Assembly: GCF_030009775.1 (NCBI RefSeq)
Contig: NZ_JASCTH010000001.1
Span: 248,001 to 312,000, forward strand
Length of the DNA: 64,000 bases
From: Actinoplanes sandaracinus
GTDB lineage: Bacteria; Actinomycetota; Actinomycetes; Mycobacteriales; Micromonosporaceae
Direction of reading: 5' to 3'
Numbering within the stretch: position 1 is the first letter of the stretch; each line of letters starts with the position of its first letter. Shown in pieces: positions 34,809 to 44,184 of the stretch. The notes beneath the pieces were generated by a model, which was not told the DNA's origin, ran no database searches, and saw only the letters and a list, made by a program, of their open reading frames with translations. The position numbers and the translations under genes are program-made.

Positions 34809-36338
34809 TCACGTCAATCGCTTGAGCTGCGCAACTCGGCGATCCAGCGTCCTGACGTGAACAGAGTCGCCACCAAAATCAGCGACGAGCTGAGGACGCA
34901 GGGACTCCAACAGATGTATGCCATCCGCTGCCTCGCCGAGTTCGGGCAGCAGCATTCCGAGTTGATACGACGCGTCGCGCCGCAGGGTGCCGTCGATGGT
35001 GTCATCAGCGAGAACCGCTCGCAGGTAACGCACTGCGGTCTCGAAGTTGCCGATCGCGGTGTGACTAATGGCCGCCTGATAGCGCAGCTCTGTAGCCTGC
35101 TCGTCCTGCTCGAGGTTGGGCAGCACCTCCTCCAACACGGCGACAGCACGCGTGTGCTCTTCGGCTAGATGCAGCAATGATCCGAGCCGGAGCCTCACCT
35201 CCAAATCTGCCGCTGGCACTCCCGTCGGTCGCGCGGCAGCCTCGTCGAGCAAATCAATGGCCGCATGAAGCTGCTCTTCGGCGGCCAGTGCAGCGCTACG
35301 TTCGATGGCATCGACGGCTTCATCGATCGTCATCGGCGCACGGTGCACCTTGGGTGTGGACTTGCGTGGCCCTCGCGGTGCCAAGGGGCGCAGGAACGGA
35401 CGCCGGGGATCGTCGTCGTCGAGTGCCCGAGCGACGACTTGCGCAAGTGGCAGCAAAACCTCGTAGACGGCGGCCGCGGAGGGCCGAGAGGTCGGCGTCT
35501 TGGACAGCATCGCCTGGAAGAGATCATCGAGGTCGATCGGCACGTCCGGTCGGGTGGAGCGAAGCGACGGTGGTGGGGTGTTGACGTGATGGTCCCGGTA
35601 GGACCGGCTGCTGGATTCGGTGAACGGAACCCGGCCGGTGAGCATCTCGTGCAGAACGCAGCCGAGGCCGTAGATGTCGCTCGGTGGACCGACCGGATTA
35701 CCGAGAACCTGTTCACGGGACATGTACGGAGGACTGCCGACGGTCATGCCGAGCTGGGTGAGTTTCGGCAGCGCCTGCACGCCCTGAAGCAACGCGACAC
35801 CGAAGTCGAGGATCTTCACCTGCCCGTCGGCGTGCACCATCATGTTGGAGGGTTTGATGTCGCGGTGGACGATATCGACCCGGTGCACCTCGGCCAACGT
35901 CGCGGCGGCCTGCGCCGCGACGGCAGCGCACCATGACAGGGGCGCCGGTTCCTCCCGGGTGAAGCCGATGATGAGGTCATCGAGCGTCGCGCCCCGGATG
36001 AGCTGCATGACCAGGAACGGTTGATCCCTCGCCGGGTCCACACCGACGTCGTACACCGCGGGAACGCCGGAGAGTTCGAGTCGGGCGGTGGTGCGGATCT
36101 CCCTGAAGAAGCGCTCGCGGTCGGTGGCAGCGGCAGCCGCGAGTTCCGCGGATTCCGGAGTACCACCAGGTACAGCCGGCTGACGCATGATTTTGACAGC
36201 GACGTCACGATCCAGTTGCAGGTCGTGCGCTTCCCACACGTGCCCCATGCCGCCGCTACCGATCGGGCTGCCGATCCGGTAGCGGTCAGCCAGAATCCAG
36301 TCCTCGTCCACGCCCGGTCTCCGCTCAACCCCAGTCAC
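34809..36338 (-). CDS. Ser/Thr protein kinase with C-terminal TPRs, linked to the type I restriction operon
   Basis: This is 509 aa. The Hanks-type kinase is complete: GSGGMGHVWEA (Gly loop, about 27-37), K49 in VAVKIM, HRDIKPSN with catalytic D160, DFG at 178-180, and SPPYMSREQVLG as substrate segment. Residues about 340-505 are TPR-like (AIERSAALAAEEQLHAAIDL; LGSLLHLAEEHTRAVAVLEE). There is no membrane helix, so it is cytosolic. It begins 24 nt after hsdR on the same strand and is probably the last gene of that operon. It may regulate restriction by phosphorylation; that role is inference. Confidence 0.9.
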   Translation of the reverse strand: MTGVERRPGVDEDWILADRYRIGSPIGSGGMGHVWEAHDLQLDRDVAVKIMRQPAVPGGTPESAELAAAAATDRERFFREIRTTARLELSGVPAVYDVGVDPARDQPFLVMQLIRGATLDDLIIGFTREEPAPLSWCAAVAAQAAATLAEVHRVDIVHRDIKPSNMMVHADGQVKILDFGVALLQGVQALPKLTQLGMTVGSPPYMSREQVLGNPVGPPSDIYGLGCVLHEMLTGRVPFTESSSRSYRDHHVNTPPPSLRSTRPDVPIDLDDLFQAMLSKTPTSRPSAAAVYEVLLPLAQVVARALDDDDPRRPFLRPLAPRGPRKSTPKVHRAPMTIDEAVDAIERSAALAAEEQLHAAIDLLDEAAARPTGVPAADLEVRLRLGSLLHLAEEHTRAVAVLEEVLPNLEQDEQATELRYQAAISHTAIGNFETAVRYLRAVLADDTIDGTLRRDASYQLGMLLPELGEAADGIHLLESLRPQLVADFGGDSVHVRTLDRRVAQLKRLT

Positions 36339-36362
36339 GGAGCGTCCACTGTCTCATGCCTG

Positions 36363-39300
36363 TCAATCACCGGCCTCGTCGACACGGCGCTGAGCCTGCG
36401 CACGGAGCTGCCGCAGCGCTTCGGTCCGCGCCGGGTTCTGGATCAGCCGGTAGGCGCGGCGCCGTGCCTCGCTGCGCACAATGTTCTGGAAGTCAGCGTC
36501 ATCGAAGTACCGGTTCACGAAATCGGTGTTCCGCTCGTGGTTACGGGCCACGATGTTGTCGAGTTCCGGGTCTGCGACCTGAGCGAACTTGTCGATGTCG
36601 TTGTTGAGTGCGACCTGCTGCATCTTCTCGTCCTCGGCCAGCGTGATGATCTGCTGGGCGATGAGAATTTGATCGGAGGTGGACAGGTCGTATCCGAAAC
36701 GCTCGTTGAGGTCCTGAATGACCTCGCTGAGCGGCACTTCCTCGATTTCTCGTGCCGGACCCGCTACCGCCGCGAACCCGGCGATCAGCTGCTCACCGGA
36801 CGGCTCCAGCGACAGATTCTCCTCGCCGATCTTCCGGATCCGCAAATGGCTCAGGGTGGTGTCGCCGATGTCGACGCCAGCGCCAGGTTCACGAGGCAGC
36901 CGGCGAGTCAGGAACCGGCAGTACTGATAGAGCCTCTCCAGGTCGGGGTCGGCGTATCCGACGACCTGGGCCAGGAACCCGTACGCCCGCACGTAGTCGC
37001 CGGCCTCCGACCGGAACGTCTCGGCCTGGTCGCGGTCGGCCTCGGCAAGCGCCTTAAACCGGTCGACGGCAGGTTCCAGCCAGCGGTTGAGTTCGGCGTG
37101 GGACTGCTGCCGCTGCTTCTCGGTGATCGCAGGGTCCTCGGCGCTGAACAGCGCGGCCACGAAGGCGTCCATCTCGCTGTCGACGATCAACTGATGATCC
37201 ATGACGTTGCGCTGCTTGTCGTAGAGCAGATTCGGGTCGGTGGGCTCGGTGATCGTGGTCTCGAAGTACGGCTTGAACGCGGCCTGCACGTCCTCAGCCT
37301 TGTTCGCGAAGTCGAGCACGAACACGTCGTCCTGAGACTTGGCCGGGTGGGTGCGGTTAAGCCGGGACAGCGTCTGCACGGCCGCGACGCCGGACAGCTG
37401 CTTGTCTACGTACATCGCCGCCAGCAACGGCTGGTCGAAGCCGGTCTGATATTTCTCGGCCACGATCAGGATGCGGTACTCGGTCTGTTTGCGAGCGGCG
37501 GCCTGTGGGTCGTCGACCTGGGTATACGCGAACGCGTCCGCAAGTCCTGCCTCCGAGATCCCGTTGAGGCGTGCTTCGGTGTAGTCGATCGGGTCCTCGC
37601 CCGGCGACTCGGCGATCGACAACGTGCCGGAGAAAGCGACCAGCGGGGCGCAGTCGATCAGCCCACGCCGGTCCACGTAGCGGCGCATCGCCTGGTAGAG
37701 CTTGAGCGCGTGCTCGCGGGAGCGGGTCACAACCATCGCTTTGGCCCGGCCGCCGATCCGGTCGGCGATTTCGTTGCGGAAGTGGTCGACGATGATCTGT
37801 GCACGCTGGTCCTGCGACTCGGGGTGCAGTTCGGCGGCACGTACCAGCTTGGCTTTGGCCTTCTTGGGGTCGACCTCCGGGTCGGCGGACTCGGCCGCTT
37901 CGACGGCCGCGTTGGCCAACCGCCATCGGGCCTCGTAGGTGATGTAGTTGCGCAGCACGTCGAGGATGTAGCCCTCCTCAATGGCTTGGCGCATCGAGTA
38001 GACGTGGAACGGCTCCATCTTTTTGGTCTCCGGGTTACGGACGCCGAAGATCTCCAGAGTCTTCTGCTTCGGCGTGGCCGTGAACGCGAAGTACGACAGG
38101 TTGGCATGCTTGCCTCGGGCCAGCGCCGACGCGGTGAGCGGGTCGCCGTCGTCGTCGATGTCGTCGGAGCCAAGCCTGCCGAGCGCCTTCTTGAGGGCGT
38201 TGGCCGACTCGCCAGACTGCGACGAGTGCGCCTCGTCGATGATCACCGCGTAGTGCCGCTCGCTCAGCTTCGACACCTTGTCGAGGATGAAGGGAAACTT
38301 CTGCAGCGTGGTGATGATGACACGGGCGGTGGCGCCGGTCAGCGCGTTCGCAAGCTGCTGCGCATCCTCGTCGATCTTCTTGACCACGCCGGCGACGTGG
38401 TCGAACTGGTAGATCGTGTTCTGCAACTGTCGGTCCAGAACCACACGGTCGGTGATGACGATGACCTTGTCGAAGACCGGCTTGTTCGCCGTGTCGTGCA
38501 GCGTGGACAGTCGGTGCGCCAGCCAGGCGATGGTGTTCGACTTGCCGGAGCCGGCCGAGTGCTCGATCAGGTAGTTGTGGCCGGCGCCCTCCCGCAGCGT
38601 GTGCTCGGTCATCTGCTTCACCGCATGCCACTGGTGGAAGCGCGGGAAGATGATCGGGTTGGTGTGTGGGCTAGCTTGGCCCCGCTTCGGCACCTCGACG
38701 TGCACGAACCGGTGCAGCAGATCGAGGAAGTTGTCCCGCTGCCACACCTGCCGCCAAAGGTAGGAAGTCTGGTAGCTGTCCTCAGACGCGGGCGGGTTAC
38801 CCGCGCCGCCGGACCGCCCAGGCCCGTTCGTCCCGACGTTGAACGGCAAGAACCGGGTGTCTGTTCCGGCCAGGCGCGTCGTCAGAAACGCAACGTGCGG
38901 ATCAACAGCAAAATGCACGAGGGTACGCCGAGCAAAGATCAGTTCCTTCGGATCGCGCGTCTGCTGGTACTGCGCGATAGCGTCGCTGACGTTCTGCCCG
39001 GTCAGCGTGTTCTTCAGCTCGGCTGTCGCAATCGGGATCCCATTGACGAACAGCGTGAGGTCCAACTCGCCCTGCGTCTTTGCCGAGTAACGCAATTGAC
39101 GGACCAAGGTAAGCCGGTTCGCGCGGTAGTTGTCGAGCGCCCCGGCCGCTAGAGTGTGCCCCGGCTTGAAGTAGCAGAGCTGTACCGTGACCCCACGATC
39201 TTTGACTCCGTTTCGAAGCACGTCCAGCGCACCGCGCTTGTCGATCTCCGAGGCGACGCGCTTCGCCAGCTCTTCCCGGGAAGTCTCGCGATCACCATAA

Positions 39301-39488
39301 GCCGTCTCTAGTTTGTCTAGCGCACGCTGCTGAGTCTTGCCGAGAAACGTTTTGAGCTCCCCGACGTCTAGCCCCAACTCCGGCCGGTAGCCGTTCTGCA
39401 GCCCTCGATCCCATCCTCCGGCAGGGTTAACCATCTCCGCCTCGATGGCCGCTTCGAACACCTCTTCCTTGTGCACCGCAGAGTTCAC
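36363..39488 (-). CDS. hsdR: Type I restriction enzyme, R subunit
   Basis: This is 1041 aa from GTG 39488, overlapping hsdS by GTGA. The nuclease domain has D143 and E157-L-K159 (PIATAELKN), a complete PD-(D/E)xK site. The motor has Walker A GSGKS at 313-317 and DEAH at 418-421, then VVTRSREHALKLYQAMRRYV and QTLSRLNRTHPAKSQDD (motif VI). The C-terminal 200 residues are helical and should contact the methylase. Length is normal for HsdR and all catalytic motifs are present. It cuts DNA after translocation when its recognition site is unmethylated. Confidence 0.95.
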   Translation of the reverse strand: MNSAVHKEEVFEAAIEAEMVNPAGGWDRGLQNGYRPELGLDVGELKTFLGKTQQRALDKLETAYGDRETSREELAKRVASEIDKRGALDVLRNGVKDRGVTVQLCYFKPGHTLAAGALDNYRANRLTLVRQLRYSAKTQGELDLTLFVNGIPIATAELKNTLTGQNVSDAIAQYQQTRDPKELIFARRTLVHFAVDPHVAFLTTRLAGTDTRFLPFNVGTNGPGRSGGAGNPPASEDSYQTSYLWRQVWQRDNFLDLLHRFVHVEVPKRGQASPHTNPIIFPRFHQWHAVKQMTEHTLREGAGHNYLIEHSAGSGKSNTIAWLAHRLSTLHDTANKPVFDKVIVITDRVVLDRQLQNTIYQFDHVAGVVKKIDEDAQQLANALTGATARVIITTLQKFPFILDKVSKLSERHYAVIIDEAHSSQSGESANALKKALGRLGSDDIDDDGDPLTASALARGKHANLSYFAFTATPKQKTLEIFGVRNPETKKMEPFHVYSMRQAIEEGYILDVLRNYITYEARWRLANAAVEAAESADPEVDPKKAKAKLVRAAELHPESQDQRAQIIVDHFRNEIADRIGGRAKAMVVTRSREHALKLYQAMRRYVDRRGLIDCAPLVAFSGTLSIAESPGEDPIDYTEARLNGISEAGLADAFAYTQVDDPQAAARKQTEYRILIVAEKYQTGFDQPLLAAMYVDKQLSGVAAVQTLSRLNRTHPAKSQDDVFVLDFANKAEDVQAAFKPYFETTITEPTDPNLLYDKQRNVMDHQLIVDSEMDAFVAALFSAEDPAITEKQRQQSHAELNRWLEPAVDRFKALAEADRDQAETFRSEAGDYVRAYGFLAQVVGYADPDLERLYQYCRFLTRRLPREPGAGVDIGDTTLSHLRIRKIGEENLSLEPSGEQLIAGFAAVAGPAREIEEVPLSEVIQDLNERFGYDLSTSDQILIAQQIITLAEDEKMQQVALNNDIDKFAQVADPELDNIVARNHERNTDFVNRYFDDADFQNIVRSEARRRAYRLIQNPARTEALRQLRAQAQRRVDEAGD

Positions 39489-40708
39489 GACAACTCAGCC
39501 TCCCGCCCTGTAGTCACGTCGAGGCGCCCCGTCACGGCCGCCGTAATAAGTGCCTGCCGCCTCTCCGTCAACACCTTAATTTGAGTGTCGATTAGGTCAC
39601 GCAGCTTCTCCATCAACTGCGACTCAGCCCGAAACCGCGCCACGGTTTCCCGCTGTACATCCTCCGGCGCGATCGGAATCGGCCACTCCTTGATGTCCTG
39701 CGACTTAAGGTTTGCCATTGATGGCGAGGTGCCGTGTGACATTTGGGCACACAAAGAGCGGATGCGGCTGCCGCGGCTAATCAAAGCGATAAATTCTGGG
39801 ACGACCTGCTCATGCACAGCAATGCGGAAGATCTTGTCGCAGAGCAAAAGCTTGGCTGGCGGATCATGTACGACTGCTACGGAACCAACCAGATTAGGTG
39901 TGTTTGCTCGCGTTACCAGCAGGTCGCCGTCGGCGATCTCATAGCGACGTTCGGGCGCAAGGTTTGACGGCAGCATCTTGTTCTCAGCTGGGAAAAACAT
40001 GCCGTCTTTCACGGCACTTACCTTGAGCACACCCCACCGGTCGGGCTCGGCCGGAATATTCTCGCATTGCGGACTATGGCCTTGCTCGATCCCTGAAATC
40101 AGACGGCGGAACGGCATGGTCCCGTGCGCCGTGCTGAGCTTTTCGCATACCTCATCGATCAAAACCGAAAACCGCTCGCCGAGTACTCCCTTTGCCGCTT
40201 GTCGAACACTTAGCGCATCGTCAATGCGGGCCATTTCAGCATCAAGGAATTCAGCGATCCGCCGTTGCTCTTCCAGGCACGGAACCACAATGTCAATGTT
40301 CCCGATTTCGCTCGGATTGATTGCGGGGTAACTGACGCCGGTTGACCTTGCCGCAATCTCCTGGACGACTGAGTCGGACTGGCATGCGTACGAGAAGAAC
40401 CTTGCATCGATGAAGTCGAGCGGCTCGATCACTGCAAAACCTGTTGAGAAAATCAACGGGACGGCCGACTCTGGGACGAACGCGATGGCTCTGAGGTAAG
40501 TGCGTACTGTCGAAATGACAGTACTTCCGGCGGGTGCGATTCTCCTGGCGCGGGAAGGCGCTTGGCCGAATCCGATCGCGTTGGCGGGAAGGTTCAGTTT
40601 TCCCGTGCTGTTAGCAGCAGAGATGTCGACGTAGTGGAACTCGAAGTTTGGATCGGTGTTCTCGGGCAGAGATCTGCCATTGATGCGGCCCAAATATTTG
40701 ATCTTCAC
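39485..40708 (-). CDS. hsdS: Type I restriction enzyme, specificity subunit
   Basis: This is 407 aa from GTG 40708, overlapping hsdM. Two target-recognition domains are each followed by a conserved helix: PCLEEQRRIAEFLDAEMARI near 145-165, and PEDVQRETVARFRAESQLME near 355-375. The first recognition domain contains STGFAVIEPLDF and the second LLVTRANTPNLVG. Base composition is less GC-rich than in the flanking subunits, as expected for a recombining specificity gene. The recognised sequence cannot be deduced. Confidence 0.93.
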   Translation of the reverse strand: MKIKYLGRINGRSLPENTDPNFEFHYVDISAANSTGKLNLPANAIGFGQAPSRARRIAPAGSTVISTVRTYLRAIAFVPESAVPLIFSTGFAVIEPLDFIDARFFSYACQSDSVVQEIAARSTGVSYPAINPSEIGNIDIVVPCLEEQRRIAEFLDAEMARIDDALSVRQAAKGVLGERFSVLIDEVCEKLSTAHGTMPFRRLISGIEQGHSPQCENIPAEPDRWGVLKVSAVKDGMFFPAENKMLPSNLAPERRYEIADGDLLVTRANTPNLVGSVAVVHDPPAKLLLCDKIFRIAVHEQVVPEFIALISRGSRIRSLCAQMSHGTSPSMANLKSQDIKEWPIPIAPEDVQRETVARFRAESQLMEKLRDLIDTQIKVLTERRQALITAAVTGRLDVTTGREAELS

Positions 40709-42690
40709 TCAGTCACCTCGGACAAGAGCGTTTGAATCTGAGACTCCAGCTTTCGAAGTTCAGCGTCGATTTCGGCGAGCGGCCTCGGCGGTTTGTATAC
40801 GTAGAAGTGTCTGGTAAAGGGGATCTCGTACCCGACCTTAGTTTTGGTCTCGTCGATCCATGCGTCCGGGACGTGCGGCTTGACTTCGCGCTCGAAGTAG
40901 CAGTGGATGTCCTCGTTGAGGGGGACGTTCTCGTAGTCGCGCAGGTCCGGGTCGGGGGCTGTCTCGCCCTTGAGGGTCTGCAGTTCGCCCGCGGGATCGC
41001 TGACCGAGATGCACGACCAGATGGCCTTGGTCAGCGGCGCGGCCGTGGGCCATACCGTTCCGGCTTCGACGGCGGCCGACAGCAGAGCATCCTTGGCAGC
41101 GGCTTTCGCGTGCCAAACCGTACCGGTCAAGGTCTTGAAGGCGCCGATAAGGGCGTCGCTGTGCTCGTACTTCGCGAGAGTTTTGTTCTCCACGAGCGCG
41201 GCGAGTGTGTCGTCGGTGATCTCAAACCGGAGCTTCAGCGGGCGTTCTACGGTGATTCGCTGGTAGCCGAATTCGGTAGTGTCGAAAACCTTGACCTTGG
41301 AGTGGTGCGCGTGCGTGGCATCGGAAGCGATGCTCAGGGCGTTGCTGTAGACGCTGGTGATCTGCGCGATCTGCTCTTCGTTGATCTCCTTGCGCTTGTC
41401 GCCCAGGCTCTTGCGCATCTTCTGCCACTGGTCGCGGGCGTCCAGCAAGATAACCTTGTTCTTGTGGGAAGGGTCCTTGCGGTTGGACAGGATCCAGAAG
41501 TAGGTGGAGATACCGGTGTTGTAGAAGAGCTGGTCGGGCAGGCCGACAATGCCTTCGAGCAGGTCGTTCTCGAGGATCCATCGGCGGATGTTCGACTCGC
41601 CGGACTCGGCGGCACCCGTGAACAGCGGCGAGCCGTTGAAGACGATGGCGATGCGGGAACCGCCACTCTCCTTCGGCTGCATCTTGGAGATCATGTGCTG
41701 GAGGAAGAGGAACGATCCGTCGTTGATGCGCGGCAGCCCGGCCCCGAAGCGGCCGGCGAAACCCATCAGCGCCTCGTCTTCGACCTCTGCCTTGACCTTC
41801 TTCCACTCCACGCCGAAGGGCGGGTTGGCCAGCATGTAGTCGAACCGCCGGTCGGTGTGACCGTCGTTCGTGAAGGAGTTGCCGAGATAGATGTTCGAGG
41901 GGTTCTGGTCCTTGAGCATCATGTCCGACCGGCAGATGGCATACGACTCGGGGTTGAGTTCCTGACCGAACAGATGTACCTGAGCGCCGGGATTGAGGTT
42001 GGTGATGACGTCCTCGGCGGCTGAGAGCATGCCGCCCGTGCCGCACGCCGGGTCGAGGACGTTGATAACCGGTGTCGGCTCAGTCAGATGAGCGCTGTCA
42101 GGCCCGATCAGCAGGTTCACCATGAGCTTGATGACCTCGCGCGGCGTGAAGTGCTCGCCAGCCGTCTCGTTGGAGGCCTCCGAGAAACGCCGGATGAGTT
42201 CCTCGAAGACGTAGCCCATTTCATGGGTGTCAACCACGTCTGGGCTCAGATCGAGATCCTTCTCGGTGAATCGCTTCACAACCTTGTAGATCAGCTTCGC
42301 TGTGGTGAGCCGCTCGATCTGCGCGTAGAAGTCGTACTTATCGATGATCTCGCGGGCGTTGGGCGAGAAACCGTTGATGTAGTCGATGAGGTTTTGGGCG
42401 ACGTCCGACGGGGACGACACGATCGAGTCGAAGTCCTGCTGCGACGTGTTGTAGAACGGCAAGTCGGCCGCGAGCCGGAGCATCTGGTCTTTGTTGCTCA
42501 TCGTCAGCTTCGCGTCGGTGTCCCAGACGGCCTGCCTGGTCGGCGCCATCACGCAGTCGAGACGGCGCAGCACGGTGAGCGGCAGAATCACCTTGCCGTA
42601 CTCCGAGCGCTTGTAGTCGCCGCGCAGCAACTCGGCGATGTCCCAGATGAGACCTGGCAGGTTTTGAGGTGTGGTCAACTCAGGGCTCAC
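40705..42690 (-). CDS. hsdM: Type I restriction enzyme, methylase subunit
   Basis: This is 661 aa from GTG 42690, overlapping the upstream gene. The N-terminal HsdM_N helical domain (PGLIWDIAELLRGDYKRSEY) precedes a gamma-class N6-adenine methylase core with motif I DPACGTGG at 213-220 and motif IV NPPF at 289-292. FTPREVIKLMVNLL marks the family. The C-terminal 170 residues contain the HsdS-binding and long coiled helix ending RKLESQIQTLLSEV. All catalytic motifs are intact, so host DNA should be methylated. Confidence 0.95.
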   Translation of the reverse strand: MSPELTTPQNLPGLIWDIAELLRGDYKRSEYGKVILPLTVLRRLDCVMAPTRQAVWDTDAKLTMSNKDQMLRLAADLPFYNTSQQDFDSIVSSPSDVAQNLIDYINGFSPNAREIIDKYDFYAQIERLTTAKLIYKVVKRFTEKDLDLSPDVVDTHEMGYVFEELIRRFSEASNETAGEHFTPREVIKLMVNLLIGPDSAHLTEPTPVINVLDPACGTGGMLSAAEDVITNLNPGAQVHLFGQELNPESYAICRSDMMLKDQNPSNIYLGNSFTNDGHTDRRFDYMLANPPFGVEWKKVKAEVEDEALMGFAGRFGAGLPRINDGSFLFLQHMISKMQPKESGGSRIAIVFNGSPLFTGAAESGESNIRRWILENDLLEGIVGLPDQLFYNTGISTYFWILSNRKDPSHKNKVILLDARDQWQKMRKSLGDKRKEINEEQIAQITSVYSNALSIASDATHAHHSKVKVFDTTEFGYQRITVERPLKLRFEITDDTLAALVENKTLAKYEHSDALIGAFKTLTGTVWHAKAAAKDALLSAAVEAGTVWPTAAPLTKAIWSCISVSDPAGELQTLKGETAPDPDLRDYENVPLNEDIHCYFEREVKPHVPDAWIDETKTKVGYEIPFTRHFYVYKPPRPLAEIDAELRKLESQIQTLLSEVTE

Positions 42691-44063
42691 TTTTCTCGCG
42701 AAGGTGGTGCGAAGGTTCCGTTGGTCAGGCCTTGGATGGTGGTGCGGGTGACCTCCTGGGCCGTGTGTGCGACCGCGGTGGCTGCGGCGTCGAAGGCCAT
42801 CAACTCGCGGAACGCAACACCGTATCGGTGTTGGTCAGGCAGTGGCATGCGCGGCACGCGGGCACGTTTGACGTCCAGCCGGTAGGTGCCGCCGGAGGTA
42901 CCGGCCGCATGACGCCGGTTGACATCTGACCGGAGGAATCCGGCCAGGAAGTAAGGGTCTAGGACGTCTGGCTGGCAGCGCAGCACCGTTGCGCCGGCCG
43001 TGTCACCAACCGCTTCGGTGGCCACCGTGGGCATGAACTCTCCATGTTCGGACCGGACCAAGACGTCGCCGGGTTCCGCTTCCCCACGCGAGATGGTGAC
43101 CATTCCGGTACGCATGAGTTCGACAACGGTGACCAGTGGCCACGACGGTGCGCCGGTGGCGTCGGTCGACGTGGGCGCTTCTCGCGCCAGCCCGTTGACC
43201 GCACGGGCGTAGGAGACGCGGGCCGTGTCGAGGTGACGCCGGACGTCAACGGTTTCACCGGCGACGTGCCCGGACGGCACCAGCAATACCTCCTCATCCA
43301 GCAGTTCGATTGAGGGCACGGTTCGAGTGCACAGCTCATCCGCATAGATGGCGTCCCAATCGGCTGGCGAGTTCGGCAGTTGCCCAGCTGTACGGTCGAA
43401 GAGGTCGACCATCCGCACCTGGTATGTCGGCCGTCCGCTGGGCCGGGTGAGCACCCAGATCTGCCATAGCCCACCAGGGAGCTCCGGCAGTCCGACGACC
43501 TGGCGAAGCACACCAGCCCGCAGCAGTTCGGCGCGGATGCGGCGGCCTGTCGTGCGTACAGCCGCCGAGAACGGCACGGCCACGACAGCGGTGCCGCCCT
43601 TTGGGGTGTACGCGAGACAGACTTGCACCCACGCCAGGGCGACATCGTTGCGTCCCGGCAAGCCGAACTCGCCGATGGGAGCATCTGGAGGCGGCGCCTC
43701 CTGCGGGGCGATACACGCCACCACTTCGGCGCTGCCCGGCCGGTGCGACGGCAGCCCTGCCGGGCCGGCCGGATCGAGGATCGTCCGGCCGTCGGGTATC
43801 AGCGAGCGGAGGACCTGTGCAAGGACGTCGTCGCCTTCCCCTGTAGGTGCTGGCTTGGAGGCGGGCTGGCCGCTGATGGCCCGGCCGTTCGCGGCGAGCC
43901 ATTGCTCAACTTCTCTCCGGCTGAAGGTAGGACTGTTTGCCGATCCGCCGACCGGCTGCGGGAAGTCGGCGTGGCGCTTACGCCAGTTCGATACCGCAGC
44001 TCGGCCTACGTCGGCGAGCCGAGCTATCTCAACTGCTGTCAGTTCGTCGCCGCTCACCGTCAC
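42687..44063 (-). CDS. HTH protein derived from an N6-adenine methylase, catalytic motifs absent
   Basis: This is 458 aa from GTG 44063. Residues 8-60 are an HTH (LTAVEIARLADVGRAAVSNW, then FSRREVEQWLAANG). The middle resembles the back half of N6-adenine methylases (VALAWVQVCLAYTPKGGTAV and VRTTGRRIRAELLRAGVLRQ), but neither a DPACGTG motif I nor an NPP(F/Y) motif IV can be found. The C-terminal part (LVTVVELMRTGMVTISRGEA ... LAGFLRSDVNR) resembles an HsdS-like recognition domain. It opens the restriction operon and overlaps hsdM by GTGA. A DNA-binding regulator of the operon is the simplest reading. Confidence 0.75.
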   Translation of the reverse strand: MTVSGDELTAVEIARLADVGRAAVSNWRKRHADFPQPVGGSANSPTFSRREVEQWLAANGRAISGQPASKPAPTGEGDDVLAQVLRSLIPDGRTILDPAGPAGLPSHRPGSAEVVACIAPQEAPPPDAPIGEFGLPGRNDVALAWVQVCLAYTPKGGTAVVAVPFSAAVRTTGRRIRAELLRAGVLRQVVGLPELPGGLWQIWVLTRPSGRPTYQVRMVDLFDRTAGQLPNSPADWDAIYADELCTRTVPSIELLDEEVLLVPSGHVAGETVDVRRHLDTARVSYARAVNGLAREAPTSTDATGAPSWPLVTVVELMRTGMVTISRGEAEPGDVLVRSEHGEFMPTVATEAVGDTAGATVLRCQPDVLDPYFLAGFLRSDVNRRHAAGTSGGTYRLDVKRARVPRMPLPDQHRYGVAFRELMAFDAAATAVAHTAQEVTRTTIQGLTNGTFAPPSREK

Positions 44064-44133
44064 CTGCTCTCTGCACTAGTTCACAAGAGCGTACACACTT
44101 GCCCGTTTTCACGGAAGGGGCAACACTGTCACT

Positions 44134-44163
44134 GTGAACACGTGAACTGTGTACTGTGTTCAC
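44134..44163. promoter_or_regulatory. Operator-like GTGAACAC/GTGTTCAC inverted repeat
   Basis: GTGAACAC (44134-44141) and GTGTTCAC (44156-44163) are perfect inverted arms, with a third GTGAACT between them and an AGTTCAC at about 44078-44084 on the other side of the region. The cluster lies between the restriction operon start (44063) and the divergent gene start (44185), where a shared regulator would bind. Which protein binds it is unknown; the HTH-methylase relative is the obvious candidate. Confidence 0.55.
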
Positions 44164-44184
44164 GACGCTAACCGAAGGAGCACT

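Noticed and set aside
36021..39152. 1043-aa plus-strand frame opposite hsdR
   Set aside because: It is the antisense of hsdR, rich in Val/Arg/Gly/Asp with no motif, a usual artefact of high-GC coding DNA.
40732..42024. 430-aa plus-strand frame opposite hsdM
   Set aside because: Antisense shadow of hsdM; no independent promoter, ribosome-binding site or domain.
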